From Chelydra serpentina (Eukaryota > Chordata > Testudines > Chelydridae), in assembly GCA_037349315.1 (NCBI GenBank), contig JBAIAC010000008.1, positions 37,360,001 to 37,424,000 on the forward strand: DNA of 64,000 nt. The letters run 5' to 3'. Positions 34,165-46,864 of the stretch are shown in pieces. A program made the translations under genes and the position numbers. The notes under the pieces were generated by a model. It made no database searches, was not told the DNA's origin, and was given only the letters and a program-made list of their open reading frames with translations. Each line of letters starts with the position of its first letter. Positions within the stretch are counted from its first letter, which is position 1.

Positions 34165-34560
34165 GCACTGTCAGGACTGTGGCTTGAACAGGAATTGGGC
34201 CTAGTAGCCTGAGCAGGAGTTGGAGCTGGAGTCAGAAGTCAGGAATTGGAGTCAAGGGTCAGAACCAGTTAACCTGGAGTGAGGTAAGACAGGCAAGGCT
34301 GGGTCCGAGACTGAAACAGGCCCCGAGCAGGGCTGGGGGCAAGCAGGCCCAGGAGTTCTTGCAGCAATGGGATATGCTTTGAGCAGTCACTGTGGTGGTA
34401 GTGATGGTGGTGCTGCTATGGGGATTAAGAACCGGTCTGTTAACTTTTCCAGCCAATCAGGTGGTGTAGCCATTCAGGCAGCTGCACTGGGTAGGTTGCC
34501 GACAGACTGGCTCCGCTGCAGGCCCTGCTTCCTGATGGGCACTTCTTTATCCCCTAAATG
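34165..34560. repeat. GC-rich repeat-like block, unclassified
   Basis: A block rich in gagtcagg-like pieces (34210-34270) and with a GGT/GTG-rich stretch (about 34390) stands out from the AT-rich flanks. The composition resembles interspersed repeats of turtle genomes, but I see no ends, tRNA head or target duplication. Confidence 0.3.
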
Positions 34561-34564
34561 TTAC

Positions 34565-37500
34565 TGATACCCACAACAAGCAGCAGAAACCAATATATTT
34601 TCTGGAAAGATCATATACACATATGCAATTGCCCATTCCAAGAACTAATGAGCACACAATTTAGGTAGAAAATGTTTTGGTATCTCCTATTCTTCCACTC
34701 CCAAGATATTTACATTGATAAACAGAGAGACAAGGTAATTTAAACAGCTTGCTATTTGAAACTAACAGAAGGCCTGATCCAAAGTCCATTAATCTATGGA
34801 AAGATGCCCATTGACTTTAGTGGTATTTGAAGAAATTCTAGAAGATGTAAGAGTCCAGTGAGATTTTGGACAGGATGAAGCTGAGTTTGAATATACAACT
34901 ATTACAAAAATTAAGGGCCCTGATCCATTAAGTCAACAATTAAGCACTGATGTTAATAGGACTCAAGCATATGCCCAAAGTTAAGAATGTGGTTAAGTGT
35001 TTTGCTGAATAGGGTAGACTGCTGAGTCAGTGTCTTAATGAACAAGATGCTGGATGGAACTTTAGACATATGTAAGAGGCACTGGAGATTGCGGAAAAGA
35101 AAAGGCTTATGTGGGTATTCAAGATTATAATTACTAGGCCAAATCCACAGCTGGTGGAAATTCACTGAAGTCAATAGGGCTAGGCTGATGTACCCCAGCT
35201 CAGATTCTGGCCCAATGTATGTAGCTTGTTATTAATAGTGCCATTATGATCGTTTTTCTACTCCCCTTCCGGTTATCTGTAAGTATGTAGATGTAAAAAT
35301 ACAACATAGTTGGGAAGATTTGGAAACATATGAGAAAAAAAGTAAATTGAAAGTAGCAAATAAGCAAAGGCACAAAAAATGTTCTGAACCTCCCTTCATC
35401 CTAGTCTGATGGTTTTTATAAATTTCCGGCCACTTCAGTTATCTTGAATCTCAACCAGCAGAACATCAAACCGACATACATGCCTAAGAAAGCCATTCTT
35501 CTGATTATTATTTCTGCAGCATTTCAGTTTGTGACTGTTGCAACTAGCGGGATTCAAAAGATGCAGACGAGAACAGTATGCAGGTTTTGTTCATCAGCAG
35601 ATTCCATCGTCAGACTAAGCGTAGGAGCAAAAAAGGGCAATGACTCTGCTAAGTATTGTTGGACTGATTTTTTCTTTGGTTATTTTGTCACTTCATGATT
35701 ATGCTGTTGTCTTCCACTATAAAAAAAAAAAAGAAACCTACTAAGAGCATTGAAAGGTATTTCAAAGCTATATTGGGATAATGGGAAAAAATTGACCTCA
35801 AGACATAAAACACTATATCCTTAACACAAAAGTAAATGTCACTCAGGTGCTTGAAGTGGAAAGCGGCAAAACGGTACAAGATATCATTCCAGCCTCATAT
35901 CCTTTGACCTCATGTTTGCATGGCAGTGTTAAAGTTTTGGGATTTTCTGAAATAGAGATCTCATGAATGTCATGATAGTTGGAATGCTGTAGAATAAAAA
36001 GTGAAGTTGGCTGAATGATTAAAACAGATGTTTTATGAACCACTGGGTAAAATTAAGTTACAACAGCAGACTGCACAAGACATCGGCAGAGGATAAATGA
36101 CTGTCTAAAATACACCTCTATTCGATGAAAAGATCTACTTTAATTTCCTTGCATTACCTGTTTTACAAGTTTTGACAGGTGGATGAATCATGTTCATTCA
36201 GATAATAAAGATATCATTTATTATATTAGCCTAGTACTTTTCTGTTTTGAGTGAATATACGAATACTTGTTTTCCATTTTGCAAAAGAAAGGAGGCTGAA
36301 CTTTTTGATAAGGAGCGAGGACCCACAGAAAACAGTAAGTCATTCTCCCCTCCCCCTGTTCTTCCCCCCACTCCGGAAGCAGTAAAATAACCGAAAGGGG
36401 TAATTTTAAGAGACAGGAACATTTCAGCTTATTTCCAAATTATGCCTACAACTTTGATCTTTTCTCCAACAAGTGGAGTAAAGGCAAATTTAAAAGGATG
36501 GCATAAACAGATCATATGAGTATTCCCATACATCATTATTCTTACTGCCTTAGTAGTCCCGCAGTTCTTAAGCTATTGTACATAGACTCAAGGTGAATGA
36601 TGGAGCAATAGCTGGTAGTGTGCAGAGAACTTGCTGGTAACATGATATGGCTCTCCTATTTGTTACCAGCTGGTAAGTCACTTAAAAGAAGATAAAAATA
36701 CATCTGATCATTTCATAATACTAATTGTCCATTATTATTCAATTTCCAATGGAGGGAGAGGTGACCCCAGGAGACTATCTGTTAAAATGTGGTTCAAACG
36801 ATGAAAAAGCTTGAGAACTCTGGTGCAGGTAAATTCCCTCTGCCCACCCTACATTTCTGGAGATGTTGGTCAAATTTTTTTCTTATAATTTTTATTTCAC
36901 TTATGATAAATTCAAAATGATTTGAAGGTGACATTAAGAAAACAAAATGTCTGATAATGCTTCAGACTTTGCTAATGAACCAGCCTGAACTGAAGGTTTT
37001 CTTCATCTCAAAGTATCATCCCCCTAGTTCTGATGATATTCAGAGATGTGTCTCTGAAAGTTGTCCATCGTGTACACATCACAGCACCAGAGAAAGAAAG
37101 CAGACCTTGAGAAAGGGAACTCATCATGTTAACATTTCTTTCATCTTGTTGATAATGTCTGTACTGAGTTTAATTGAATCCTTTGCTCCAGTGTAACAAA
37201 CTGCATAAGAATTCAGCTAGTGGTGATGAACACTTTTTTGGTAGACCCATCAGGGTACAGTGCTGGGGTGTGCACACTTAGCAGACTGTGGGACTGATGT
37301 TTCTCTCACATTCACTATTTTTGCTCCAGTTGAACTCAACTAATTTCAGTGGCATTACTCTTGATATGCACCAGTATACGTGAGAAAAGAATCAGGCCCT
37401 AAGTTTTCTGTTGTTCCAAAAATATATTTTATTAATTAAATTAGTTCTTCAGTTTTAAACTTTTTCTAGTAATCTCAATAAATCGTGACACTTGATATCT

Positions 37501-37795
37501 TCAAAGGGCTGAGCAAGGGACCATGTGTTTTTTACGATGCTCCAGGAGCAGAATGGGAATTACGGTCTGACTCAGAATCTAGGCTCTGTTATCTCTGTGG
37601 GGGAAGTACCCTGCTCCAGGCCTATACCTATGGAGCAACACACTTCCCCCTATGTGTCAGACAGTGAAGCTTCCCTGTGCAGTTGTGGATCAGAACGGCT
37701 TCTGTCCACATGTTCAACTAGTGAATGCAGAAGTACTGCAAGGCTATTATCCCTTTCTCTCCCACCCACGATCCAGATAACCAGGGAAAGACAGT
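34565..37795. other. Intron sequence, mostly unrecognised
   Basis: A small palindromic piece (about 35150-35215, cactgaagtcaatagggcta) is old repeat debris. Open frames at 35444-35698, 36957-37196 and 37525-37797 show no known domain. Confidence 0.4.
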
Positions 37796-37796
37796 A

Positions 37797-37942
37797 AGGG
37801 TGTGCTTATGCTCCATTTAAACTTGAGACCTTTAAGTTTGTACCTGCAGTGTCCACAGTGGGAATTACAGCGTGGAACTTTGGTGTGCACTGCTGTTCAC
37901 ACCCTCTTCGTCCGAACCATGGAGTGTAGACATATCCGTAGT
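37797..37942. mobile_element. Degenerate Harbinger-like MITE
   Basis: The left end gggtgtgcttatgctcc and the right end, reverse-complemented cggatatgtctacactcc, are imperfect inverted repeats. It belongs to the 'gtctacact' group of this window but is more decayed. Confidence 0.4.
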
Positions 37943-38209
37943 GGGATTTATATGGTGCATAGGCCATGTGCTGGTCCTCTGCATAGGCAAGAATTTCACC
38001 CTATCTGCATACACTCGAGGCCCTGATTTCTGTACAGTGTATATTGTTCTTTTCTCTGTGCTCTTTAAATGAATGGTGTGGTTTTCTTCAAGGCTTTGTT
38101 GATCAAAAGTGTGGAATTCACCCCAAATGACATCTTTTTGTCGTGGGCACCAGCTTCTCAGGTCTCTGCAGATAGCTTCTGAGAAAGCAGGGCTATTGGG
38201 GAAGCTTGA

Positions 38210-38499
38210 GGCTATGTCTACACTGGCAACTGAACGACAAAACTTTTACCCCCCCCCCAAAACACCTTCCCCCCAAAGATAAAAGTTTTGCCGGTGACAC
38301 GCGCCAGTGTGAACAGCGCTCTGTTGGCAGGAGCGCTCTCCTGCCAACAATACTAATGCTGCTCGTTGGGGGTGGAAGTTTTTTGTCGGCAGGAGAGCTC
38401 TCTCTTGCCGACAAACAGCGCCTACACTGAGCGCCTTTTTGCGGCACGGCTGTAGCAGCACAGCCATGTCACTAAAAGCTGAATAGTGTAGACATAGCC
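38210..38499. mobile_element. Harbinger-like MITE, about 290 bases
   Basis: The left end ggctatgtctacactgg and the right end agtgtagacatagcc are inverted. An inner inverted pair (ggcaggagcgctctcctgcc, then tcggcaggagagctctctct) marks the middle. The flanks tga and tta differ, so no clean target duplication. Chance open frames cross it on both strands. Confidence 0.65.
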
Positions 38500-38504
38500 T
38501 TAGT

Positions 38505-41500
38505 GAAGTTAGAAACAAAGTCAAAAGCTGTCGAAAGTATAGACGAACATTTTGTGGCAACATATATGAATGGAATGTTTTTTTACGGTAACAATTAGGT
38601 CACTGCTTAGTTTTGGGTGGTTTGTAAAAACTTTAAGCGTTGTAATACCGTTGTGTCTAGCTGCACAACCTTATTGGCTGTGATAGGTGTTTCTGTACTC
38701 TATCATTATTCTGAGCAGAATGGCCAACAAAGCCACTGATAGTTTTGCATAAAAAGTAATGGCAGGCTACGGCCCAGACAGTACACCTCACTTTTCATTT
38801 TCAATCTCTTTGTGCTCCAGTGGTCAGGGCATGACAAACACGCCCTTGCACATTGCATCTGAGAAGGATCTTCAGCAATTTTAACAGTTTAGTAAATGTG
38901 GGTTTCCCTTGCTCATTTGCAAGCCTAGCTTCAATGTGTGCACTGATCAATGTCAAGGTGATCCTGGTAAAGTGTGTATCATAGATCAAGAAAATGGATT
39001 AAAGGGCAAATCCAGTCCCCACCTCTTGGTAGTAGAAGCAGTGCAGTTCTGTTGTGTGAGGTGAGCATGGGATGTGTGTGGAGGTGCGAGTTTGTATCCA
39101 GCAATAAAGCACAGAGCCCATCTCCACAGAAACTCCCTGTTGGGCAGTGCCCATGTTCATGTAAAATCCTCCAGCTCTCCCTTAGAGGAAGTGTGCTGGG
39201 ACCAAAGCAGGCTGCTGCACTTCATGCATTGTCTCATGAAACCTGTGTAGAGTGTTCTGCAAAGCTACTTCATTGCCTGTGGGAAGGATTCTCTTCCCCC
39301 CAGTCATCGTTAGGGGTAGATTTAAGATTTGGCTTATATGCACTATGTCCTTTCATATTCTTCTTTGTCTTGATAAGAATAGGTTTATTTTGCGCCACTT
39401 TTAATCCTGTTAACAGCTTTTTGTCCTGAAAATATGGCTTTAGCAGTAGTAATTGGCAAATCTAAAAGAAACTATTGTGTAGAAATCAGGATGGAAATCT
39501 TGCTGGAACAGCCTTTCTTGTGAGATTTCTGGTACTTCTTAGTTCCTGCTGAGTTGGAAATAGAACAGAAATAGCCTTTCTTGTGGCATCTTAGTATTTT
39601 TACTTTGGTCATAACTAGAAAAGCACATTAAAAAATGCAAAAGAGAAAAAGGTTCAAACATTAAAGAAAGCTTTTGTCTGAATTTTTCATGGAGATTCAG
39701 GTTATTTTTATCCACCCCTAGTAAGAACGCTAATTCTATATATGCTTTGTAACACTGAACTAGCCTACTTAGATTTTGTCAATATTGTGCAGTTTGATTA
39801 ACTGAGAATTTCTATTCATCCCCGTTTATATGTTCAAGAAGCTGCAAGAGCTAAAGCAGGAAGCCAATTAAAATACAAGATATATCCCTGAAGTTTCATT
39901 GGGTATTGGTGATGCTGTATTTTAGTCCAGATTTTACAAATCTAGTCAAATATTATAGTCTGTTATGGAGGATATTAGGCATTAAATTACATCTCACACT
40001 CATAAAGATGGTAATATTGAGAGTCAGATAATGAAAGAAATATGATTTACACTCATACTGTGTGGGCTTAATATTTACTATTAAAATACAAAATTATTTA
40101 CAGGAATATAGTTACTATTAAATTGCTACCACTGAATTTTGTTTTCTATTTTACACTTCTCATTACACTATTGTGGTCAAAATAGACACTCTTTTCTCTG
40201 TTACTAGAGAAAAAAGAGTCTGTGCCTTTAAAATGGCCAAGTGACTGTAGTTCCAATCCATATTTGGCAACCCTCCAAGAAACAAAAAACAAACAAACCT
40301 GTAACTGGGCTCAATGAAGCTTATTTTTTCATAGTTTCCTTGGAGCCCTCTTATGAAGAGATAAAATGATGGTGGAAATGTCCACAGCATCTAATCCAAG
40401 AGGGTCAGAGTTTCACCTTATTAGGACACTATCCTATTTAAAATTATCTAGCTAAAAGATGGATTAATTGTGGGAAATCCTAGAAACAAAACATTCAGTA
40501 TGGGCAATCATTTGGTTTTTCTCATCCTAAAATCATGACTTTAAGATTCATAGATGGCTTATATACATGGTCAGTTGTTTACCTGTAATACGCATCCACT
40601 AGAATGGCATGATGACTGTTTTCATGATAACCAAAGTCAATGTTCACTTGATGGTATATGGATGGGGTGAAGTGATGCCTTCAGATATTGTGATGTGATC
40701 AGTTGTATACCAGCTACATAATACAATTTTCTGAAGAAAGCTTCTCCTATACATAAACTGTGAAGCTGTTGAAAGATGTTCCATAAAAAAATTTAAGATG
40801 GCTGAACAATGAAAAAAAGGAAGATATGGAACTTTGTCATCTTTGATGTAACTCTACTGATTTAATACCAAGTAACACCAGAAAGAATATGTTTTCACAG
40901 ATTTGCCAGATAATCTACCTAATAGCAAGTACTTTTCAATGTAGCTAATCTCCATTAAGATTACTTGTGGTGCTAGATAGTACATAACAAGAAGTACTAA
41001 CCACAGTCACTCAATTTGAAGGCAACCATGTGTCAGGCAATTTGTGTCAGGAAATAAAATGAGCTACAAAAGTATGACTACATAAAGTTTGAGGTTGCAT
41101 GAGAAGTGGGGAACTACCCAGGAGTCGCTGTTCGACAACAAGATGTAAGGAGATGTCCCTCTACATGAAACATAAGACACTTTGCAAATGTCTTTTTCTA
41201 CTAGAAAAGCACCTGTAATTTTGTGAGGCATAGCAAAAGAAGAGTTCATACCAAGCAGGGCATGCATCTCCTAACCTAGTTATCAAAGAGACACATGTGA
41301 ATGAACAAGCTACGAAAATCAATCTCAGAGCCTGAAATTACTTTTTAGACAGTCTCTGTGAGGGACTTGCTTGTACCATATGTTTCCTTTAAAGTTGAAC
41401 TGCTGAAGTGATGATGTAGAAATAGAAATCTTACACATGCAATGCAAGGTACAATATGGTCAGATAAAACTCAATATAATGGGCTTACATCCTCCAAAAT

Positions 41501-41615
41501 TCATTGTCTTATGCCTTTTTGAATTGTTATGATAATCTTTCACTTAGCTACAAAAGTCATCCAACTTCATAAAAGTTTCCAGATTTCCTAATTACAGATT
41601 AAGTTGCTATTTTCT
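38505..41615. other. Intron sequence, nothing recognised
   Basis: A 151-codon open frame at 38974-39429 has a low-complexity hydrophobic end and no known domain. No repeat family is recognised. Confidence 0.4.
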
Positions 41616-41619
41616 CTGC

Positions 41620-42510
41620 ACTGTCCTTGCAGTCAGGAGACTTCCTCCCAAATGCCAAAGCCCTGATCCATGCTCTCATCACCCCTCACCTCAGCTACTC
41701 GAATATCCTCCTCTCTTGTCTCCAGTCCACTTCATTTATAGTTTATCCAAAATACCACCATTAATTAACCTTCCTCTGCTGTTGTCCTAACCATGTCAGC
41801 CAATGGCTTCCTCATCTTTCCCCACCATATCCAAACACCTAATCCTCACCTCTAAAACTTTATATGTAGCACTGCCTACATTCGAGCTCTTCTTTTGTCC
41901 TACTCTCCCTCATCGACACTCTGCTCTACTCAATGTTCTCTCCTTAATATTCCTTTTATCCCCAACTCCCACTCCTAACTTCATGCCTAGTCTTATGCTG
42001 TAATTAAAACAGTTTCCATTCCTTCCGTCTACTATCATCACCATCATGCCGTCATTGCAAATCCCATAGGGATGAGGCCTCCTTGCAAATCAAATGCCAC
42101 CCGGATCAATGTGTGACAAGTTGCTTAAGGTGGTTTAATTGTATATTCAGTTTATGTCCATAACTGGCAATCTTGTTGAACCCCTGGAGCTTTTGGCGTT
42201 CCGCTGATCACTTAGCATGCATCATTTCCATGATCAAATCTATCCGAGACCCACTTCTTTTTGTTTAGCCTTCCATGGTTGACAGTCTATGAGTGAAATC
42301 CTGGCCCCAGTGAAGCCAATGGAAATTTTACCATTGATGTAGGTCACTGCCCTATATCTTCCTACCACTGCCCTCAATCCTTTCATTGTTTGCAAAACAT
42401 CCATCCCATTTAGATTGCAAGCTGTTTGAGGCAAGGATCTGTCTAAATTATGTGCTAGTATTTTGCACACCAATGGTGCTATATTAGTAACAAATAATAA
42501 TGAAAAGTTT
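41620..42510 (+). mobile_element. L2 LINE relic with 3' tail
   Basis: The frame near 41660 gives KALIHALITPHLSYSNILLS, the conserved end of the L2 reverse transcriptase. The usual downstream blocks are recognisable but frameshifted. The tail near 42415 (agattgcaagctgtttgagg, then ggatctgtctaaatta) is the L2 3' end and closes with taat-rich sequence. It is old and inactive; part of the middle is ambiguous. Confidence 0.6.
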
Positions 42511-42687
42511 GAATTTTTTTGTTGTATTTTTGATTGTTTTTCTAGCATGAAAGTAAAAATTCAAGAGCTTGAACCTGATTTAAGCAAACTTTAGCAATAG
42601 CTGCTTTGCAGAATATTCTACCGTACTTTTGTGTGTTTTCAATAAATACACTGCAACCTCCTGTAGTTCTGCTCACAACTAGTATAC

Positions 42688-42877
42688 TACAACTATCATA
42701 GAATATCAGGTTGGAAGGGACCTTAGGAAGTCATCTAGTCCAACCCCCTGCTCAAAGCAGGACCCATCCCCAATTTTTGGCCCAGATCCCTAAATGGCCC
42801 CCTCAAGGATTGAACTCACAACCCTGGGTTTAGCAGGCCAATGCTCAAACCACTGAGCTATCCCTCCCCCTTAGGAG
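42688..42877 (-). mobile_element. tRNA-derived SINE (turtle Cry type) with target duplication
   Basis: On the minus strand the head reads gggatagctcagtggtttga (A box), the B box ggttgtgagttcaatcc follows, then gccatttagggatctgggcc and a CR1-like tail (ttccaacctgatattctatg). It is flanked by perfect 10-base repeats actagtatac (42678-42687 and 42878-42887), the mark of LINE-driven insertion. It is closer to the family pattern than the copy at 12518 and is probably younger. Confidence 0.92.
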
Positions 42878-42889
42878 ACTAGTATACAC

Positions 42890-44760
42890 GTATACACCTT
42901 GGCTATATCTGAGAAAAGAAGAAATAAAATAAAAATTACTCTCCAGGCAGGTTTGGTCTCCTAAACATCCCTACTAGTAAGGAGTACTAAATGAGTCCTA
43001 TCCTTAAAATATATAGTTTCCTACATCTCTCCACTTTATAAATGGAGGGCAGCCGAAACCTCTGTTTGAGATGGGAGACACACAAAAGTAGGAAAGCCAG
43101 TTTCATGGTTCACTCCCTGTTCCTTCTCTTAGATCCTATGGCAACCCCTTATTAGAAGGTCCAAGGGGAAAATATATCTGCAGGTTGGGATGGGGTGGCA
43201 AGAGGCAAGTCTTGGGGAATGGCTGTTCTCGGGCCATGCTTTCCCTTTACACGCATGCTGCCAAGAAACATTGACTCTTGCAGTGCTTGTATGGGTTTCC
43301 TCTTTGGACTCTGGAAAAACTCCTCTTCTGGGCAATATAATCAGGTAAGCCACTGGTGGTATGGCTCCCGATGGAGCCGACATAGCTAGCTGCTGTTGAA
43401 AGCCAGGGACTCTGTGTAGCAATGCAAGGTCTAAGGGCAGTGTGGATGGCCCATGCCACTGGTGGATCTCCCAAGAGCACCATGATTTAAAAGGATCTGC
43501 ATGTTTGGGGGCAAAACTAGCCTCTGCTGTATGATGGAAGATAGAGGAGGAAATTCATGTAGTTTCTACTCCAGTTTGTGGGACTCACCAATACTGAAGA
43601 GCATGGGGGGATATTATTTTTAGTGCTTCAAGAGAGCTGCAGTAACTAGAGATTAACTGTGTGCAAAGATAGATCAGCTACTGCAGCATATAAAACAAAA
43701 GTTAACAAATGTAGAGTTTTATGTAGATTTCATCACACAGAATACACTAATACTATATGGAAAATGCTAATCTTACTGTTTAACTATGAGTCTAATTAAT
43801 AATTTCTATCTATTGTGCATGCCTGAAATAAAAGCTTTTATAAAATTGTACTAGACTTTTTATCTATACAGTGGAAATTATAAATTCAGCCTTATTAATT
43901 ATGCTACCTGAATCTACCTGAATACTAAAGTGAGCTCTTTGGGGTCTCTGCCCATGAATGCACTCACACACACAGAGAATAGACCCCCACAGCTGCGAAA
44001 TGAAACACTGGGCACCTCTGTTTTACAGCAGTTAGCACTAGCATGCTGTTTAAAATGACAGTATGTAAGCAAGTAAGTTAGATCTAGCCTGTCAGGTTAG
44101 CCAGAAGCTATGCGTTTCAGTGCACCAGTGTTCTTCTTTCTCCTCGGGCCTCCCCCTCCCCCCGCTTGTCAGCCCTGCTAAGCAATACTCTTTTCCTCCT
44201 ACAAAACCAGCCATTTGGGTGAAGAATATTTTCACAGATGCCCAATGGTCAATGCCTTCTTGCCTTCTTGTTGAAATTGCTTTTCATCCATGTTTCAGTT
44301 TATAGACAATTCTTTTGTTTTTCAGAGCTTTTAATTTATTTTGGAGAACTAGTGCATTTTTTTTCTTCAGAGATTTTAAATGTGACAATCTGTTTTTAAA
44401 TTCATGTTAATAGGACTATGCATTTTGCACTCAGCAGTTTTTGAAGAAAAATACATGAGTGATGGCTGGACTAAGTCTAAAAAAAACCATGTCACTTCTG
44501 AAAAGACTAAAATACTTATTTTTGTCATAGAACATTAAAGGACCTCTACAGTGCAAGGATGTTTCTAAGCCAAATCTTGCAGTTCTTAATTTTTTTCTCA
44601 GGCAAAGCATCCATAATTATACTCTATTAAAATAATGCAGTTTTCTGCAGCTATTTAGTCATGTCTGATTATTTTCAGATGAATATGCAGATGGCTACTA
44701 GGGAGTGCAGTTCCTTCAGAGAGCAAAAAGAAGAGAAGATGACAGGGTTGGCTGCATCAA
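42890..44760. other. Intron sequence, nothing recognised
   Basis: Several short open frames at 43129-43483 overlap on both strands and look like a GC-richer chance island. No repeat family is recognised. Confidence 0.4.
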
Positions 44761-44785
44761 CAGGCAGGAGGTTTTAAAACCCGAG

Positions 44786-44906
44786 CGCCGACTCTGCAGC
44801 TCCCATTGGCCATGAACTGTGGCCAATGAGAGCTGCGGGGGTGGTGCCTGCAGGCAGGGGCAGCGCATGGAACCTCCTGCCTCCCCCCCCCCCCGCCCCG
44901 AGCTCT
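44786..44906. repeat. Fragment related to the gggttgcca MITE, with hairpin
   Basis: The arms ctgcagctcccattggcc and ggccaatgagagctgc are inverted around a short loop. The same ctcccattggcc core is in the MITE at 28665-28980, so this is a truncated relative. A poly-C run lies at about 44884-44895. No terminal repeats are visible. Confidence 0.55.
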
Positions 44907-44909
44907 TTT

Positions 44910-45885
44910 AAATGTTTCTAGAATTCTGCATTTCATCCCTATCATAGATACTTTGGGACATTTTGATAAGGGAAGAGATTTTCATCTGCAACATGCAGGC
45001 TGTGCAGACCTCACTCACGTCACTCACCCTCCCCATGCAATTGGTTTCAGGGGCATAACAAGGCCCCAGGGGACCCGGTTTCAAAAATAGGTTAGGGGCT
45101 CCTTTCTTGATTCCAAAATCTAAAATTTTGCTTCCCTTTACCATCTTGGAAAATCAGAATATATCCATCTTATCCACACCTACACAAACATGATATGCAG
45201 GCTCTGTCTATACATTTTTTCAGGCAATCTACACATGTAGTGCCGGAACCCTGCAGAATTGATCTCAAGTTGGTCATTCTGTCACGCGAGAGATAGATAT
45301 GTGTGATGTCGTTATAAGATAAAGCACCCATACTCACAACATAACTAACATTTTTCCAGTAAATGTTAGCTCATTGAAAATCTGCACAACATAAACCTGC
45401 GTAACTCAACCTTTATATGCCAAACTTTAAACCAAGTAGCAAGGCACATCCAAAGCACACATGTCGTTAGTCAAAAAGCCCAAAGGCTTGAGTCATCATG
45501 GTGATACTCCAGCTTCAAGTTGGTGCATCTCTGCTGGACCTAAATGGACCTACAGCTCTAAAAGGGAGGAATGCAATGGGGAATCAAGCCTCAAATCTTT
45601 AAAACTGAACCCATAATTTTGCTATGGAAAAATTTGCAATTTGAGCACAAACAGCATTTGTTTTTCATTCACCAGTCATGAGCCTGGGCCCCAAATGCAA
45701 ATAAGTGTTGTCACAAATAGACAGACCATTCTTGAAAGTGTGGTCTTTGTGTCTCAGAAACCAAACACAGGGCTCCATACTGCCATGAAAATAAAACAAA
45801 GCAGAACAAAAAAACCTCTTAAAAGACCTCCATCCTCAGCACTTTTCAAAGATCTTGATACCGCATCCATTTTATGTTACTAAGG
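44910..45885. other. Intron sequence, nothing recognised
   Basis: AT-rich sequence with short open frames (44908-45144 minus, 45641-45883 plus). No domain is recognised. Confidence 0.45.
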
Positions 45886-45893
45886 TCTTGTCT

Positions 45894-46138
45894 ACAAGAA
45901 CAATTAGACTGTGACAAGCTGGCATGTGAATCTACCCCACGTTAGCCTGACGTGAGTTAAGAGTTTGCTAGAGAGCTTTGATCTAGTCCTCTTAGAAACT
46001 GGACTTGATCAAAGCACATTAGCAGACTGCTAGTGTACACCAGCAAGGTGTACCCAAACAGTTAGTCTGCAGCAGGCTAATGCGGGCTCAGTTCACACCA
46101 TAGCTTACTCTGAACTAAATGCTTGGGTAGACAAGCCC
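45894..46138. mobile_element. Harbinger-like MITE with TAA target duplication
   Basis: The left end ggtcttgtctacaagaac and the right end, reverse-complemented gggcttgtctacccaagc, are inverted. The 3 bases TAA flank both ends (45891-45893 and 46139-46141), as PIF/Harbinger transposases produce. The 245-base interior does not code. Confidence 0.7.
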
Positions 46139-46479
46139 TAAATCAGGCACTTATGGTATGTCTGCTTCCGTAACATAGAAATGTTACCTGAGCTAGATAA
46201 AAAGCCAGCCCTCACCATCAGTTACATTTAAGTACCTCTAAGACACACAAACTATTCAGATAAGGTTTGATCCTACCCCGTATGGGGCAAGATTCACTCA
46301 TATGCTCCAGCTATTTTTGAGCCGCTCCATAAACCCAATTTAACTGGCTGATCAGACAATGGTTTTCTATTGTCAAAATGATGCATAGGAACTAGAGTGC
46401 CCTAGTGAATCTAGCCTGATTAGGAGAAACAGATTCTAACAGACAAAAGAGAATAATTCTGATCAGGGGTCACTCCCCC

Positions 46480-46680
46480 GGCCTTATCCTCCACCCCCCA
46501 GGATTGGGCACTCACCCTCCATCGGTCCCCCCCAGAACCCTCTCCAAGCCTCCTACACCCCAGGACTGTGCATCACTTCCCATCTGCCCCCTGCAACCCT
46601 CTCCCAGCCTCCTCCACACCCAGAGCTGGGCACCCAGTCCCCACCTGCACCCTGTAGCCCTCTCCCAGCCTCGCTCAGCT
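46480..46680 (+). repeat. C-rich tandem repeat, about 60-base period
   Basis: Copies of ctctcccagcctc-like sequence start at 46540, 46599 and 46660, spaced 59 and 61 bases, in a proline-rich open frame (46504-46860). The frame follows from the repeat, as its 60-base period is a multiple of three, and no known domain is present. Confidence 0.65.
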
Positions 46681-46864
46681 CGATTGCAACAGGGCCCAGG
46701 TACCCCCACCCAGCACCCTGCACTCAGCATACCCAAACACCCCCTCCCCAAAGCCCCCAATAGTGATAGAGTTAGGGGCATGCTCTCCTTGTGCACCTGG
46801 GAACCCTGGGAGGCACTGGTTATGGAGAAACACCCAGAATCTGGCCAGGGTTTTCTATAGTTCT

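Noticed and set aside
38974..39429. 151-codon open frame as a GRM8 or other exon
   Set aside because: No similarity to the expected helix 7 exon; low-complexity hydrophobic end, no clear splice sites.
43129..43483. Overlapping open frames as a gene
   Set aside because: Frames on both strands overlap in a GC-richer island without a domain.
46504..46860. 118-codon proline-rich open frame
   Set aside because: It follows from the 60-base C-rich tandem units, not from a gene.
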